Positions 1 through 7,896 are shown, counted from the first letter of the stretch. The stretch: DNA of 28,975 nt from CAZSRL01 sp964609615 (GCA_964609615.1 CAZSRL010000012.1:1-28975); one strand, 5' to 3'. The notes: generated from the sequence alone by a model not told the origin. A program made the numbers and translations.

Positions 1-30
1 CTTCTCTAAACTATATATAATTTAGAAAAG
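1..30. repeat. 10-bp imperfect inverted repeat at the window edge
   Basis: The arms CTTCTCTAAA (1-10) and TTTAGAAAAG (21-30) pair with one mismatch around a 10-nt AT loop. The hairpin lies directly downstream of the stop codon of the truncated comEA frame on the minus strand. No clear T-run follows inside the window, so it may be a terminator, the end of an inserted sequence, or a coincidence. Confidence 0.35.
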
Positions 31-31
31 G

Positions 32-367
32 CTAAATATCCCCATAAATCAAAGGTTTTCTTGCAAATAAATGGCTTAATCTTTGTATCATAATTGGAGT
101 TGTTTGGTCATTTATTCTAGTGTTTTTTTTAACTTCATATACACCTGGATTTTTAACTTCTCCTTTTATATCTACTATTAATTTTTTTTCTTCTTTTATT
201 TTTATTTTCTTTATTATTTTCTTTTCTACTATTTTTATTTTAGGTTTTTCGTTTATTTTATAAATAAAAAAACAAGAAGTAAGAAATATAATTAAAGATA
301 ATATAATAATTGCTGTATTCTTTTTATTATGTTTTATATAATCTATTATTTGATTTATTGTTTCCAT
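32..367 (-). pseudogene. comEA: ComEA-like competence protein, 3'-truncated
   Basis: ComEA is the membrane-anchored DNA receptor used in natural transformation. The 111-residue frame has a short cytoplasmic N-terminus, one membrane segment (about residues 18-36), a very basic Lys/Ile/Glu linker (41-63) and the start of an SLBB domain (VDIKGEVKNPGVYEVKKNTRI, about 65-85). Just after R84-I85-N86-D87, where ComEA should continue into the rest of SLBB and a DNA-binding helix-hairpin-helix domain, the frame turns into an unrelated tail (residues 88-111) and stops. A full ComEA is about 200 residues. The start at 367 has a strong AGGAGG site (377-382). The gene follows ftsW by 53 nt on the same strand. 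Either the gene is broken by an insertion or deletion near position 106, or the scaffold end is chimeric; the sequence alone cannot tell which. The N-terminal identification is firm, and the break is visible. Confidence 0.7.
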
Positions 368-376
368 ATAAAAACA

Positions 377-404
377 CCTCCTACTACTTTATTCGCTAGT
401 AGGA
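377..404 (-). promoter_or_regulatory. Hairpin that overlaps the comEA ribosome binding site
   Basis: TCCTACTA (379-386) and TAGTAGGA (397-404) form a perfect 8-bp stem with a 10-nt loop. On the minus strand the 3' arm contains part of the comEA Shine-Dalgarno sequence AGGAGG (complement of 377-382), so the folded mRNA would mask it. This is a direct sequence observation; a role in translational control is inference. Confidence 0.5.
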
Positions 405-420
405 AGCGTTTACTCTCGTT

Positions 421-1575
421 TTATATATTTTTTATTTCTTTTTTATATTTATCATTTTCTGACTCTATAACAACACGTTGTACTAAAAACATAGCAAGTA
501 CTACACATATTGTAATACTACCACCATAACTTAAGAATGGTACTGGTACTCCAGTTAATGGAATAAGTGCTAATATACCCATAAAATTAATAACTAAATG
601 AATTGAAATGTATGCAAAAACCCCATAGCATATTATTGAGTTTCTAAGATTTGATGCTTTTTTTGAAATCCATAGTATTCTAAATAACATAAATAAATAT
701 CCTAATATTATTAATATTCCAACTATTAATCCTAATTCTTCTACCGCTATTGGAAAAATAAAGTCAGTATATGCTTCTGGTAAATATAAATATTTTTGTG
801 TAGAGTTTCCAAGTCCTTTACCAAGTAATCCTCCATTATTAATTGCTATAAAACCATTACAAACTTGATATCCTGTTTTATGTGTATACCTATCACACGG
901 TTCTTTATATGTAAAACGACTCATTTGTTCTTTTGTAAAGAAACTATTATTAGTTGATAAGAATATAACTAAAACAATACCTATTGCAATTGCTATATAT
1001 TTTAAACTCTTTACCCAATAGTTTCCTGATATTGGTACTGCAAAGAATGTAAACATTACAATACCCGCAATTATAGTAGCAGTACCAAAGTCTGGTTGCA
1101 TTGCTACTAAAGCACATACTATAATACATATTATAAGTGGTCTTAAAAAATCATATTTTTTTGCTTGTTTGTATTGATAACTTCCAAAAAATATACCTAA
1201 ATATAATATTAAAATCAGTTTACCAAATTCACTTGGTTGTATACCAAAGCCCGCTATACTAAACCAACTTCTAGCACTATTTGTTACTGTTCCATACATA
1301 AGTAAGAACAATAATGATCCAATTAATCCTATTAATAAAATAGATATTAACGGTTTATATTTTTTTATGGGAAAACGCACAACAAAAATAAAACCAACTG
1401 CATATGCCATTAATAAAAATATTAGTTGTTTTATAAAATAATAGTAAGGACTTTGATTATATTGCATAACAGATATTACACTTGATGCAGACATTACTAA
1501 TAAAAGTCCAAGTATACTATATATAATCATCATTATTAATAAAGGTTTATCCATCTTTTTTAATATTTGTTTCAT
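421..1575 (-). CDS. ftsW: FtsW/SpoVE-type SEDS glycosyltransferase
   Basis: SEDS proteins polymerise lipid II into septal or elongation peptidoglycan together with a class B PBP. This 384-residue protein has the usual length and about ten membrane segments. It carries the family signatures ARSWFSIAGFGIQPSEFGK (about 102-120), GGLLGKGLGNSTQKYLYLPEAYTDFIF (about 249-275, the large extracellular loop) and the C-terminal GVPVPFLSYGGS. The LPEAYTDFIF loop favours FtsW/SpoVE over RodA. The start at 1575 is supported by AGGAGA 6-7 nt upstream, with a TATAAT -10 at 1602-1607 on the minus strand. It is first in a likely two-gene unit with the truncated comEA. No pbpB or other division gene is adjacent, so a specific role (vegetative or sporulation) cannot be assigned. 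Confidence 0.9.
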   Translation of the reverse strand: MKQILKKMDKPLLIMMIIYSILGLLLVMSASSVISVMQYNQSPYYYFIKQLIFLLMAYAVGFIFVVRFPIKKYKPLISILLIGLIGSLLFLLMYGTVTNSARSWFSIAGFGIQPSEFGKLILILYLGIFFGSYQYKQAKKYDFLRPLIICIIVCALVAMQPDFGTATIIAGIVMFTFFAVPISGNYWVKSLKYIAIAIGIVLVIFLSTNNSFFTKEQMSRFTYKEPCDRYTHKTGYQVCNGFIAINNGGLLGKGLGNSTQKYLYLPEAYTDFIFPIAVEELGLIVGILIILGYLFMLFRILWISKKASNLRNSIICYGVFAYISIHLVINFMGILALIPLTGVPVPFLSYGGSITICVVLAMFLVQRVVIESENDKYKKEIKNI

Positions 1576-1659
1576 ATTATTCTCCTATATAATTTTAGCA
1601 TATTATAAAAGTTTATTAAACTTTTTTTATAAAAAATGGGTTAATTTAATGTCAAAATG

Positions 1660-1683
1660 TGTACTTATAACGTACATTATAAT
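1660..1683 (+). promoter_or_regulatory. Promoter and palindrome of the yjcZ-like gene
   Basis: A consensus -10 TATAAT lies at 1678-1683, 23 nt before the start codon. Immediately upstream, TGTAC (1660-1664) and GTACA (1672-1676) form an inverted repeat around 7 nt, occupying the -35/-10 spacer. No good -35 hexamer is visible, which would fit activator dependence or a repressor site; both are inference. Confidence 0.4.
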
Positions 1684-1706
1684 AGAAAGTAAAAGGAGGC
1701 ATAATT

Positions 1707-1889
1707 ATGTATTATTACGGATATAATGGATACGGTTCAAACAACACTTGTTGTGGTGGATATGGAGGCTATCCTCAATATGGATACCCAGCAACTGGTG
1801 GATATGGAGCTGCTATTATATTAGTCTTATTTATTTTATTAGTTATAGTATTCGGAGCTGGATTCTTAAACTATGGAAATAATAATTAA
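1707..1889 (+). CDS. YjcZ-family small Gly/Tyr-rich membrane protein
   Basis: This 60-residue protein has an N-terminal Gly/Tyr/Asn-rich half with repeated GGY and YGY units and a CC pair (positions 15-16). A single hydrophobic segment follows (about 35-54, ILVLFILLVIVFGAGF). That layout and the VLFILLVIV stretch match the YjcZ family of tiny Bacillus proteins, some of them made during sporulation. It is preceded by AAAGGAGG at the ideal distance and followed by a strong terminator, so it is a monocistronic and probably highly expressed gene. The function is unknown; a spore-coat or envelope role is only an inference from the family. Confidence 0.7.
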   Translation: MYYYGYNGYGSNNTCCGGYGGYPQYGYPATGGYGAAIILVLFILLVIVFGAGFLNYGNNN

Positions 1890-1921
1890 GGAAGTTTAAT
1901 AATTAAACTTCCTTTTTTTTT
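1888..1921. terminator. Bidirectional terminator between yjcZ-like gene and tmk
   Basis: AAGGAAGTTTAAT (1888-1900) and its exact complement (1902-1914) form a 13-bp stem followed on the plus strand by about nine Ts. It serves the plus-strand gene and may also stop tmk transcription from the other side, where the T-tract is weaker. Confidence 0.9.
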
Positions 1922-2606
1922 ATAAATGGTTTACAATACTATACACTTCTTCACTTATTTCATTTATTGTTTTTATATCTTCTTTGTTTTTAAACTTTTC
2001 TTTTGAAATACAATTTATAACTTCCCAATTATATTTTTTACTTAATTCAACATATACTTTTTCAGCATGTATTAAGTGATCTTTATTTTTTTCATGTTCA
2101 TCTAGCTTTTCTCTGTTTTCTTTCAATAAACAACTTGCTTCATATGGCATATGTAAAAATATTGTTATATCTACTCTTGGTAATTCACATATTTCATATT
2201 CTAGTGTATCTAAATTATTATAAAACTTTTCTCTTTCTTTATCATCTTTTATCTTGCCACCTTGATGAGCTAAATTAGATGATACATATCTGTCTAAAAT
2301 AACAAAGTCATTTTCTTCTATTTCCTTTTTTATTGTATTTATATAATTATATCTTCTATCAGCGGTGTAATATAATGATGCTACTAATGCATCAACGTTA
2401 GTAGCGCCTTCTAAAAAAATACAATCCCCTATTTCTTCTTTTCCTAAATAAGAACCCCCTACTATTTTACCAGTTGGGCTATCATATATTGGAAATGAAA
2501 AATACTTTACTTTGTATCCATCTTTTTTTAATTTTTCAACTAATAATTTAGTTTGAGTTTCTTTTCCAGAACAATCTGTTCCTTCAATAGTTATTATTTT
2601 AGACAT
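1920..2606 (-). CDS. tmk: Thymidylate kinase
   Basis: The enzyme phosphorylates dTMP to dTDP using ATP. The 228-residue sequence has the P-loop IEGTDCSGKETQ (about 7-18), the FSFPIYDSPTG strand-loop that contacts dTMP (about 37-46), the catalytic DRY motif in ILDRYVSSNLAHQG (about 103-116) and the LEGATNVDALVASLYYTADR helix that packs on the nucleotide (about 65-84). It is slightly longer than the usual 205-215 residues. The start at 2606 follows AAGGAG and an extended -10. It stands alone, without the holB/yaaQ neighbours common in Bacilli, and is divergent from def. Confidence 0.93.
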   Translation of the reverse strand: MSKIITIEGTDCSGKETQTKLLVEKLKKDGYKVKYFSFPIYDSPTGKIVGGSYLGKEEIGDCIFLEGATNVDALVASLYYTADRRYNYINTIKKEIEENDFVILDRYVSSNLAHQGGKIKDDKEREKFYNNLDTLEYEICELPRVDITIFLHMPYEASCLLKENREKLDEHEKNKDHLIHAEKVYVELSKKYNWEVINCISKEKFKNKEDIKTINEISEEVYSIVNHL

Positions 2607-2628
2607 ATTTACTCTCCTTAATATATTA

Positions 2629-2637
2629 ATTATAACA
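2629..2637 (-). promoter_or_regulatory. Extended -10 element of tmk
   Basis: On the minus strand the sequence reads TGTTATAAT, a perfect TGn extended -10, 23 nt before the tmk start codon. No -35 hexamer is evident, as expected for an extended -10 promoter. It is back to back with the def promoter. Confidence 0.6.
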
Positions 2638-2651
2638 TGGTTTTGTTGAAA

Positions 2652-2680
2652 TTGATTTTTTGTTTTTTTTTTGGTAAAAT
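2652..2680 (+). promoter_or_regulatory. def promoter with a T10 tract in the spacer
   Basis: -35 TTGATT (2652-2657) and -10 TAAAAT (2675-2680, preceded by TGG as an extended element) are separated by exactly 17 nt. The spacer includes an uninterrupted run of ten Ts (2663-2672). The AAGGAG site and ATG follow within 25 nt. Confidence 0.65.
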
Positions 2681-2703
2681 ATATGCGTTAAGGAGTAAGT
2701 TGT

Positions 2704-3252
2704 ATGCTTAAACAAAAAGATATATTAATTGAAGGAAATAAAACACTTAAAAGAAAAAGTGAAGAAGTTACTTTTCCTCTTTCTAGTGAAGATAAAGATA
2801 TGATTAATGATATGGTAGAATATTTAAGATTATCTCAAAAATTAGATTATGCTGAAGAAAACAAAATTAGAGCGGGTATGGGTCTTGCTTTTCCACAAAT
2901 AGGAAGAAATAAAAGAATATTTGTTATATCTTTATTAGAGGAAGATGATACTTATACTGAATATGTTGTTATTAATCCTAAAATAGTATCTCATTCTGAG
3001 GAAATAATATATGTTGAAGAAGGAGAAGGATGTTTAAGTGTTAATAGAGATGTTAAAGGTATAGTACCAAGACACGCTAGAGTTAGTGTCGTTTATTATG
3101 ATATACTAGGCAATAAAAATAAAGTTAGAGTTAGAGAAGATATGGCAATAGCGTTCCAGCATGAGATAGATCATTTAAATGGAATATTATTCGTTGATTT
3201 AATTAATAAAAATAATCCATTTAAAAATAAGGATTTATATAGAGCTATTTAA
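2704..3252 (+). CDS. def: Peptide deformylase
   Basis: This metalloenzyme removes the formyl group from the initiator Met of nascent proteins. All three motifs are present in the 182 residues: motif 1 GMGLAFPQIG (about 58-67; the usual AAPQ is AFPQ here), motif 2 EGCLSV with the metal Cys (about 117-122) and motif 3 QHEIDHLNG with the two metal His and catalytic Glu (about 151-159). The length and the insertions between motifs 1 and 2 fit the type 2 enzymes of Gram-positive bacteria. The start is fixed by AAGGAG 8-9 nt upstream. The gene is monocistronic, with its own promoter and terminator, and is not linked to fmt. Confidence 0.93.
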   Translation: MLKQKDILIEGNKTLKRKSEEVTFPLSSEDKDMINDMVEYLRLSQKLDYAEENKIRAGMGLAFPQIGRNKRIFVISLLEEDDTYTEYVVINPKIVSHSEEIIYVEEGEGCLSVNRDVKGIVPRHARVSVVYYDILGNKNKVRVREDMAIAFQHEIDHLNGILFVDLINKNNPFKNKDLYRAI

Positions 3253-3280
3253 AAATGTAAAGATTTACATTTTTTTATTT
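3252..3280 (+). terminator. Terminator of def
   Basis: AAAATGTAAA (3252-3261) pairs with TTTACATTTT (3264-3273), overlapping the def stop codon, and runs into a T-rich tract to about 3286. Confidence 0.8.
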
Positions 3281-3338
3281 TTTTTGATTCATATATATTA
3301 TTTTCTATATTATAATAAAAGGTAGAAAGTAGGTAATT

Positions 3339-4193
3339 ATGAAAAAGTATATGGGATATATTATATTTAATATTTTACTTATTGTAGCATTATTAGTTTT
3401 AGGTTTATATGGATATTTAAATAAATCTAATAACTATTCTTCTAAAAAAGAAATTAATAATAAACAAGTTACAAACAATAAACTTACTACTGATGATAAA
3501 GCTTATTTGAAGAATGTTGCTATATCTATATTTAATGATAGTTTTAAATTTTTAACATTTAAAAGTGATGAGGGTATTATAATAAGTGAAGAAGGTAAAA
3601 TAACAAGTACTGCTAAAACTATGTATTTAAATGGATCATTAAATACAACTAAAAAAATGGATGATACTATAAAAAAATCTATTGTAACTAACACTAAAAC
3701 TTTATTTAATAGTGATGTTACTTTTAAAGATTTTACAATAAACTATTCTAATGATTATTGTGGTATTGGAGGATATAACTCAAATTCTGGTGAACTTAAA
3801 GATACTGATAATAATTCTAGTGGAAAATGTAGTCTTCCATTTATGGTCTTTGAGGTAGGAAGTGCTTCTTATAAAGATAATGTTTATTCTATTAAAGTAT
3901 ATAATGCATTTGTAGAACAAGAGCAAATAACTGCTTCTAAAGAATGTAAAACTAATGAAGAGGGTTTTTCTAAATTATTAAAGGGTTATAGTGATTATTT
4001 TAAAAAAGAAAATATTTATAATTCTAAAGTAGTTGGTTGTTGTACTAAAGGAACATGTGAAACAGCAGCTATATATGGAGAGAAAGATAAAATAATGAAT
4101 ATTGCTAAGGAAAATAATTCTTATTATTTATTATCATTTACTAAAACTAATAATAATTTTAGTTTAGAAAGCATAACAAAAGCAGAAAGTTAA
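3339..4193 (+). CDS. Membrane-anchored extracytoplasmic protein of unknown function
   Basis: This gene is not recognised. The 284-residue product has one N-terminal membrane segment (about 6-27) that would leave roughly 255 residues outside the cell. An Asn/Lys/Thr-rich linker (29-52) is followed by a soluble domain. Cysteines occur only in the outer part (YCGIGG near 142, GKCSLPF near 162, KECKT near 203, and VVGCCTKGTCET near 238-246), which suggests disulfides in an exported domain. The start has a weak AGGT-type site and a TATAAT at 3311-3316. The gene is flanked by terminators on both sides, so it is monocistronic, and no neighbour hints at its role. Confidence 0.75.
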   Translation: MKKYMGYIIFNILLIVALLVLGLYGYLNKSNNYSSKKEINNKQVTNNKLTTDDKAYLKNVAISIFNDSFKFLTFKSDEGIIISEEGKITSTAKTMYLNGSLNTTKKMDDTIKKSIVTNTKTLFNSDVTFKDFTINYSNDYCGIGGYNSNSGELKDTDNNSSGKCSLPFMVFEVGSASYKDNVYSIKVYNAFVEQEQITASKECKTNEEGFSKLLKGYSDYFKKENIYNSKVVGCCTKGTCETAAIYGEKDKIMNIAKENNSYYLLSFTKTNNNFSLESITKAES

Positions 4194-4210
4194 TTTCTGC
4201 TTTTTATTTT
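4178..4210. terminator. Bidirectional terminator between the unknown gene and smc
   Basis: AAAAGCAGAAA (4178-4188) and TTTCTGCTTTT (4194-4204) pair over 11 bp around a 5-nt loop. T-rich tracts follow on both strands, and the stem overlaps the ends of both convergent genes. Confidence 0.9.
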
Positions 4211-7134
4211 ACATCTTCTAATTTTACGCTTACTACTTTACTAACACCTGACTCTTGCATTGTTATTCCATATAATAAATCTACATATTCCATTGTCTTT
4301 TTTTTGTGTGTTATTATTAATAGTTGTGTTTTGCCTTTATAATTATCTAAATATTCTCCAAACCTTACTGCGTTTGATTCATCAAGTGCAGCTTCTACTT
4401 CATCTAATATAGCAAATGGAACGTTATTTAAATTCATTATAGCAAATAATAAAGATATAGCTGTTAATGTTTTTTCTCCTCCAGATAATAAAGAAATATT
4501 TGTTAATCTTTTACCTGGTGGAGTTGCTTTTATATCAATACCAGTTTCTAAAAAGTTATCTGGGTCTGTTAATTCTAAGTGTGCTTCTCCCCCACTAAAT
4601 AAGTTATTAAATACTTTATTAAATTCTTTATTTATTTTATTAAATGTGTTTATAAACTTTTCTTCCATTGTATTATCCATTTCATTAATAATACTAAGTA
4701 AATTTTGTTCACTTGAAAGTAAGTCTTCTTTTTGAGAATTTAAGAATTCATATCTTTTATTTACTCTTTCATATTCTTCTATACTACCTAAATTAATATT
4801 TTTAAAATTCTTTACTTTTCTTTTTAATTCAACTAGTTCTTTTCTTGCTTCTTCTTCATTCAATGATACAATATGCTCTTTAGCACTTTCAAATGTTAAG
4901 CTATAGTTTTCGTTTAATATATTTAATAAATTATCTATAATAGTTTCTACTTTTATTTTTTCTATTTCTTCTTCTTTTAATTTATTATTAAGATCATTAT
5001 ATAATGTATTTTCTTTTTTAATAGTATTTTCTATACTTTGTACTTTTTGTAATAAATCTTCTTTATTATTTTTTAAATTATTTAATTCTTTACTAATAAG
5101 TTTATTATTTTCTTCTTCTTTATAGTAATCTTTCATTAGTTTATCAAATTCTTTTTCTAAGTCATTACTATTTAACATACTAATTTCATCATTTAATTTA
5201 TTTAGGTTGTTTTTATAATCATTAAGTGTAGTGTTTTTAGTATTTAATACTTCTTTTATATTTACATTTAATAATGTTTGTTTATAAATGCTATCTTTTA
5301 ATGTATTAAGATTATTTGTTAACTGTTCTAAAGTTAAGTTTTTACTTTCTTTTTCCATTTCATAAGACTTAAGTAAATTATTAATTCTTTGAAGTTCAAA
5401 CTTATCTCCTATTACACTTGTATTTTTATTACTACCACCAGTTAAAGAACCTCCTACATGTATAATGTCTCCTTCTAGTGTTACTATTCTATACCTATTT
5501 TGTATCTTTCTTCCAATCTTTATAGCACTATTTATATTATCAGTTACTATAATATTACCTAATTGATTTGTTACTATGTTTTTATATTCTTTATCATACG
5601 TTACTAGGTTAGATGCTATGTCTATAAAACCATTTTCATTTTTTATTTCTTCTATTGTGTTTGAATCAACATATCTTGATTTTATAACACTAAGAGGAAA
5701 AAATGTTACTCTTCCTAGTTTATTATTTTTTAAATATTTGACACCTTCTTTAGCACATTCTTCATCATCAGTTATAACAAAGTTTATAGCGGATGATAAA
5801 GCTGTTTCTAATACAAGTGAATACTTTTCTTCAGTATTAATAATATTCCCTATAGTGTTTCTAATACCACTTAATCTAGGATTATCTAATATACTTTTTA
5901 CACTATAAGGTACTCTTAAAGATGAGTTTATATTATTTTGAGTTAATTCTATTTTATTTTTAAACTCTAATATTTTTTTATTAATATTATTTATATCTTC
6001 TTCTATTGTTTTTAGTTTTTTTTCTACATTATAATATTTTTCATTATTAGATTTTAATTCGTTTTCTATTTGTTTTTTTTCTTTTTCTTTATCTTTAATT
6101 TCTTTTTCTTCTAATTTAATAACACTTTCTAGTTTTAATATTTTTTCTTTAGTTTCTATTAAATTATTCTTAACTTTAATATCTTCAGAATTATATTTAC
6201 TTCTTTCTTTACTAAGTTCTTTCTTTTCAGCTAAAGATATAAGGGAATGATTAGATAAAGATAGTTTATTATTAAACTGTGTTATTTGCTCTTCTATGTT
6301 TATTTCATCTCTTTTTAACTCTTCTAATTTAGTTTCTTCTTTAGTATTATTAGTTGATGTTGAAAGTATTTTTTCATTTATTGCTTTTATAGATTCTTCT
6401 TTTTGTTTAAATATATTATTATTATTTTCTATATCTAATACCGCTAATGTTACTTCTATATTTTTTAGTTTATCTTTTTTTTCAATATATTCTTTAGCAT
6501 CTTTTGCTTGTTTTTTTAATGGTTCTATATTAACGCTTAGTTCATTTACTATTAAGTTTACTCTATCTATATTTTCATGTGTTTTTGATAATTTTCTTAA
6601 ACTTTCTTCTTTTCTTCTTTTATATTTTAAAACACCTGCGGCTTCTTCTAGGATAGTTCTTCTATCTTCAGGTTTGTTTGAAAGTATTTCTTCTACTTTT
6701 CCTTGAGATATAATATTAATACTTTCTTTTGATGAAAATGAATCTATAAATAAATCTGTTATATCTTTTAACCTACATTTACTTTTATTTAAAAAGTATT
6801 CATTTTCCCCACTTAAATAAACAACTCTTTTTATACTAACTTCATTGTAATCAGTAGGTAAATGTCTATCTGTATTATCAAATGTTATTGTTACACTTGC
6901 ACTACTTGATTGTTTTCTACTTTTACTTCCATTAAAAATAACATCTTTCATACCAGATGATCCTCTTAATGTTTTAACTGATTGTTCTCCTAAAACCCAT
7001 TTAATAGCATCTACTATATTACTTTTTCCACTACCATTAGGTCCTACTATACCCGTAAAGTTTTTATTAAGTTCTAAATGAACTTTATCTGCGAATGATT
7101 TAAAACCAGTTGCATTTATTTCTTTTATATACAT
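4204..7134 (-). CDS. smc: Chromosome segregation SMC ATPase with shortened arms
   Basis: SMC dimers form the condensin ring with ScpA/ScpB and compact the nucleoid. The 976 residues have an N-terminal ABC half with Walker A GPNGSGKSN (about 32-40), a first coiled coil (about 170-400), a hinge (about 405-570, ending near GGSLTGGSN), a second coiled coil (about 575-815) and a C-terminal half with signature LLSGGEKTL and Walker B PFAILDEVEAALDESN. Typical bacterial SMC is about 1180 residues; the missing ~200 come from the two arms (about 230-240 residues each against roughly 310-330). The gene starts 17 nt after rnc with an AGGTGA site, in the usual rnc-smc order, but ftsY does not follow: a terminator comes directly after smc. 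Confidence 0.95.
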   Translation of the reverse strand: MYIKEINATGFKSFADKVHLELNKNFTGIVGPNGSGKSNIVDAIKWVLGEQSVKTLRGSSGMKDVIFNGSKSRKQSSSASVTITFDNTDRHLPTDYNEVSIKRVVYLSGENEYFLNKSKCRLKDITDLFIDSFSSKESINIISQGKVEEILSNKPEDRRTILEEAAGVLKYKRRKEESLRKLSKTHENIDRVNLIVNELSVNIEPLKKQAKDAKEYIEKKDKLKNIEVTLAVLDIENNNNIFKQKEESIKAINEKILSTSTNNTKEETKLEELKRDEINIEEQITQFNNKLSLSNHSLISLAEKKELSKERSKYNSEDIKVKNNLIETKEKILKLESVIKLEEKEIKDKEKEKKQIENELKSNNEKYYNVEKKLKTIEEDINNINKKILEFKNKIELTQNNINSSLRVPYSVKSILDNPRLSGIRNTIGNIINTEEKYSLVLETALSSAINFVITDDEECAKEGVKYLKNNKLGRVTFFPLSVIKSRYVDSNTIEEIKNENGFIDIASNLVTYDKEYKNIVTNQLGNIIVTDNINSAIKIGRKIQNRYRIVTLEGDIIHVGGSLTGGSNKNTSVIGDKFELQRINNLLKSYEMEKESKNLTLEQLTNNLNTLKDSIYKQTLLNVNIKEVLNTKNTTLNDYKNNLNKLNDEISMLNSNDLEKEFDKLMKDYYKEEENNKLISKELNNLKNNKEDLLQKVQSIENTIKKENTLYNDLNNKLKEEEIEKIKVETIIDNLLNILNENYSLTFESAKEHIVSLNEEEARKELVELKRKVKNFKNINLGSIEEYERVNKRYEFLNSQKEDLLSSEQNLLSIINEMDNTMEEKFINTFNKINKEFNKVFNNLFSGGEAHLELTDPDNFLETGIDIKATPPGKRLTNISLLSGGEKTLTAISLLFAIMNLNNVPFAILDEVEAALDESNAVRFGEYLDNYKGKTQLLIITHKKKTMEYVDLLYGITMQESGVSKVVSVKLEDVK

Positions 7135-7151
7135 AACTTTTCACCTACTAA

Positions 7152-7799
7152 TTAATTTGCTTTTTTTTCAATTGCATTTTTTGCTGCCATTTGTTCTGCT
7201 TCTTTTTTACTTTTTCCTATTCCACTACCAAAAACTTTTCCTTCAATTATAACTTCTACTTCAAATGTTTTATTATGTGCTGGACCTGTTTCTTTTGTAA
7301 CGTTATATTCTACACTTTTTTTGTCAGTTTGAACTAACTCTTGTAATGAACTCTTATAATCAGATAAGAAATCTACTTTGTTGTTTTCAATATAAGGAAC
7401 AATTAGTTTATTAAATAGTTTTTCTACTTCTTCTATTCCATTTTCTAAATATATAACTCCTATAACCGCTTCAAATACATCTGCTGTAACAGCTGCATTT
7501 GGAGATTTTATACCTTTTCCTAATTTTATATATTCTTTTAAATGTATTTTTTCAGCATATTCATCTAATGCTGTTTCACACACATAAGCACTTCTTATTT
7601 TACTCATATGGCCTTCTGCATATTTAGTATTACTATATAAATAATGACTTGTTACAAGCTCTAAAACAGCGTCTCCTAAATATTCTAATCTTTCATATGA
7701 TTCAACATTATTTTCATAAGCATATGAAGAATGAGTAAGTGCTGTTTCAATTTTACTACTTTCTTTAAATATAATATTGTACTCTTCTAATAATTTCAT
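7152..7799 (-). CDS. rnc: Ribonuclease III
   Basis: RNase III cuts double-stranded RNA in rRNA and mRNA processing. The catalytic domain holds the signature YERLEYLGDAVLELV (about 34-48) and the downstream acidic pair in AAVTADVFEAVIGVIYLENG. A C-terminal double-stranded RNA-binding domain runs from DYKSSLQELVQ to AAKNAIEKK. I choose the ATG at 7799 (215 residues). A frame-opening GTG at 7808 would add three codons, but it lies inside the Shine-Dalgarno AGGTGA, which is 5 nt from the chosen ATG. The same AGGTGA site is used by smc, the next gene. The product is slightly short for the family but has every key part. Confidence 0.93.
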   Translation of the reverse strand: MKLLEEYNIIFKESSKIETALTHSSYAYENNVESYERLEYLGDAVLELVTSHYLYSNTKYAEGHMSKIRSAYVCETALDEYAEKIHLKEYIKLGKGIKSPNAAVTADVFEAVIGVIYLENGIEEVEKLFNKLIVPYIENNKVDFLSDYKSSLQELVQTDKKSVEYNVTKETGPAHNKTFEVEVIIEGKVFGSGIGKSKKEAEQMAAKNAIEKKAN

Positions 7800-7818
7800 T
7801 TTATTCACCTACTTTATT

Positions 7819-7836
7819 ATACACTAAAAAGTGTAT
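7819..7836. promoter_or_regulatory. Perfect inverted repeat upstream of rnc
   Basis: ATACACT (7819-7825) and AGTGTAT (7830-7836) form a 7-bp repeat around AAAA. On the minus strand the inner end overlaps a TATAAT (7816-7821) just upstream of the rnc ribosome binding site. A plus-strand T-run also follows, but no plus-strand gene ends here. It may be an operator or a leader hairpin; both are inference. Confidence 0.4.
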
Positions 7837-7874
7837 TTTTTATATATTTAATTTCTTTTTTTTATCTTTTGTAT

Positions 7875-7880
7875 TATAAT
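7875..7880 (+). promoter_or_regulatory. -10 element of yidD
   Basis: TATAAT at 7875-7880 is followed by GAGGAGG and the yidD start codon within 17 nt, giving a very short leader. No convincing -35 is seen. Confidence 0.45.
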
Positions 7881-7896
7881 ATTTAGAGGAGGAATT

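Noticed and set aside
1608..1628. Terminator-like AAAGTTTA/TAAACTTT with a T-run before the yjcZ-like gene
   Set aside because: There is no upstream plus-strand gene, and such pairs are expected by chance in sequence this AT-rich.
5576..6706. Long plus-strand open frames inside smc
   Set aside because: They are antisense to clearly conserved SMC sequence, have no ribosome binding sites and show low-complexity hydrophobic composition typical of AT-rich shadows.
7800..7808. GTG at 7808 as the rnc start
   Set aside because: It lies inside the AGGTGA Shine-Dalgarno sequence, and ATG 7799 has ideal spacing.
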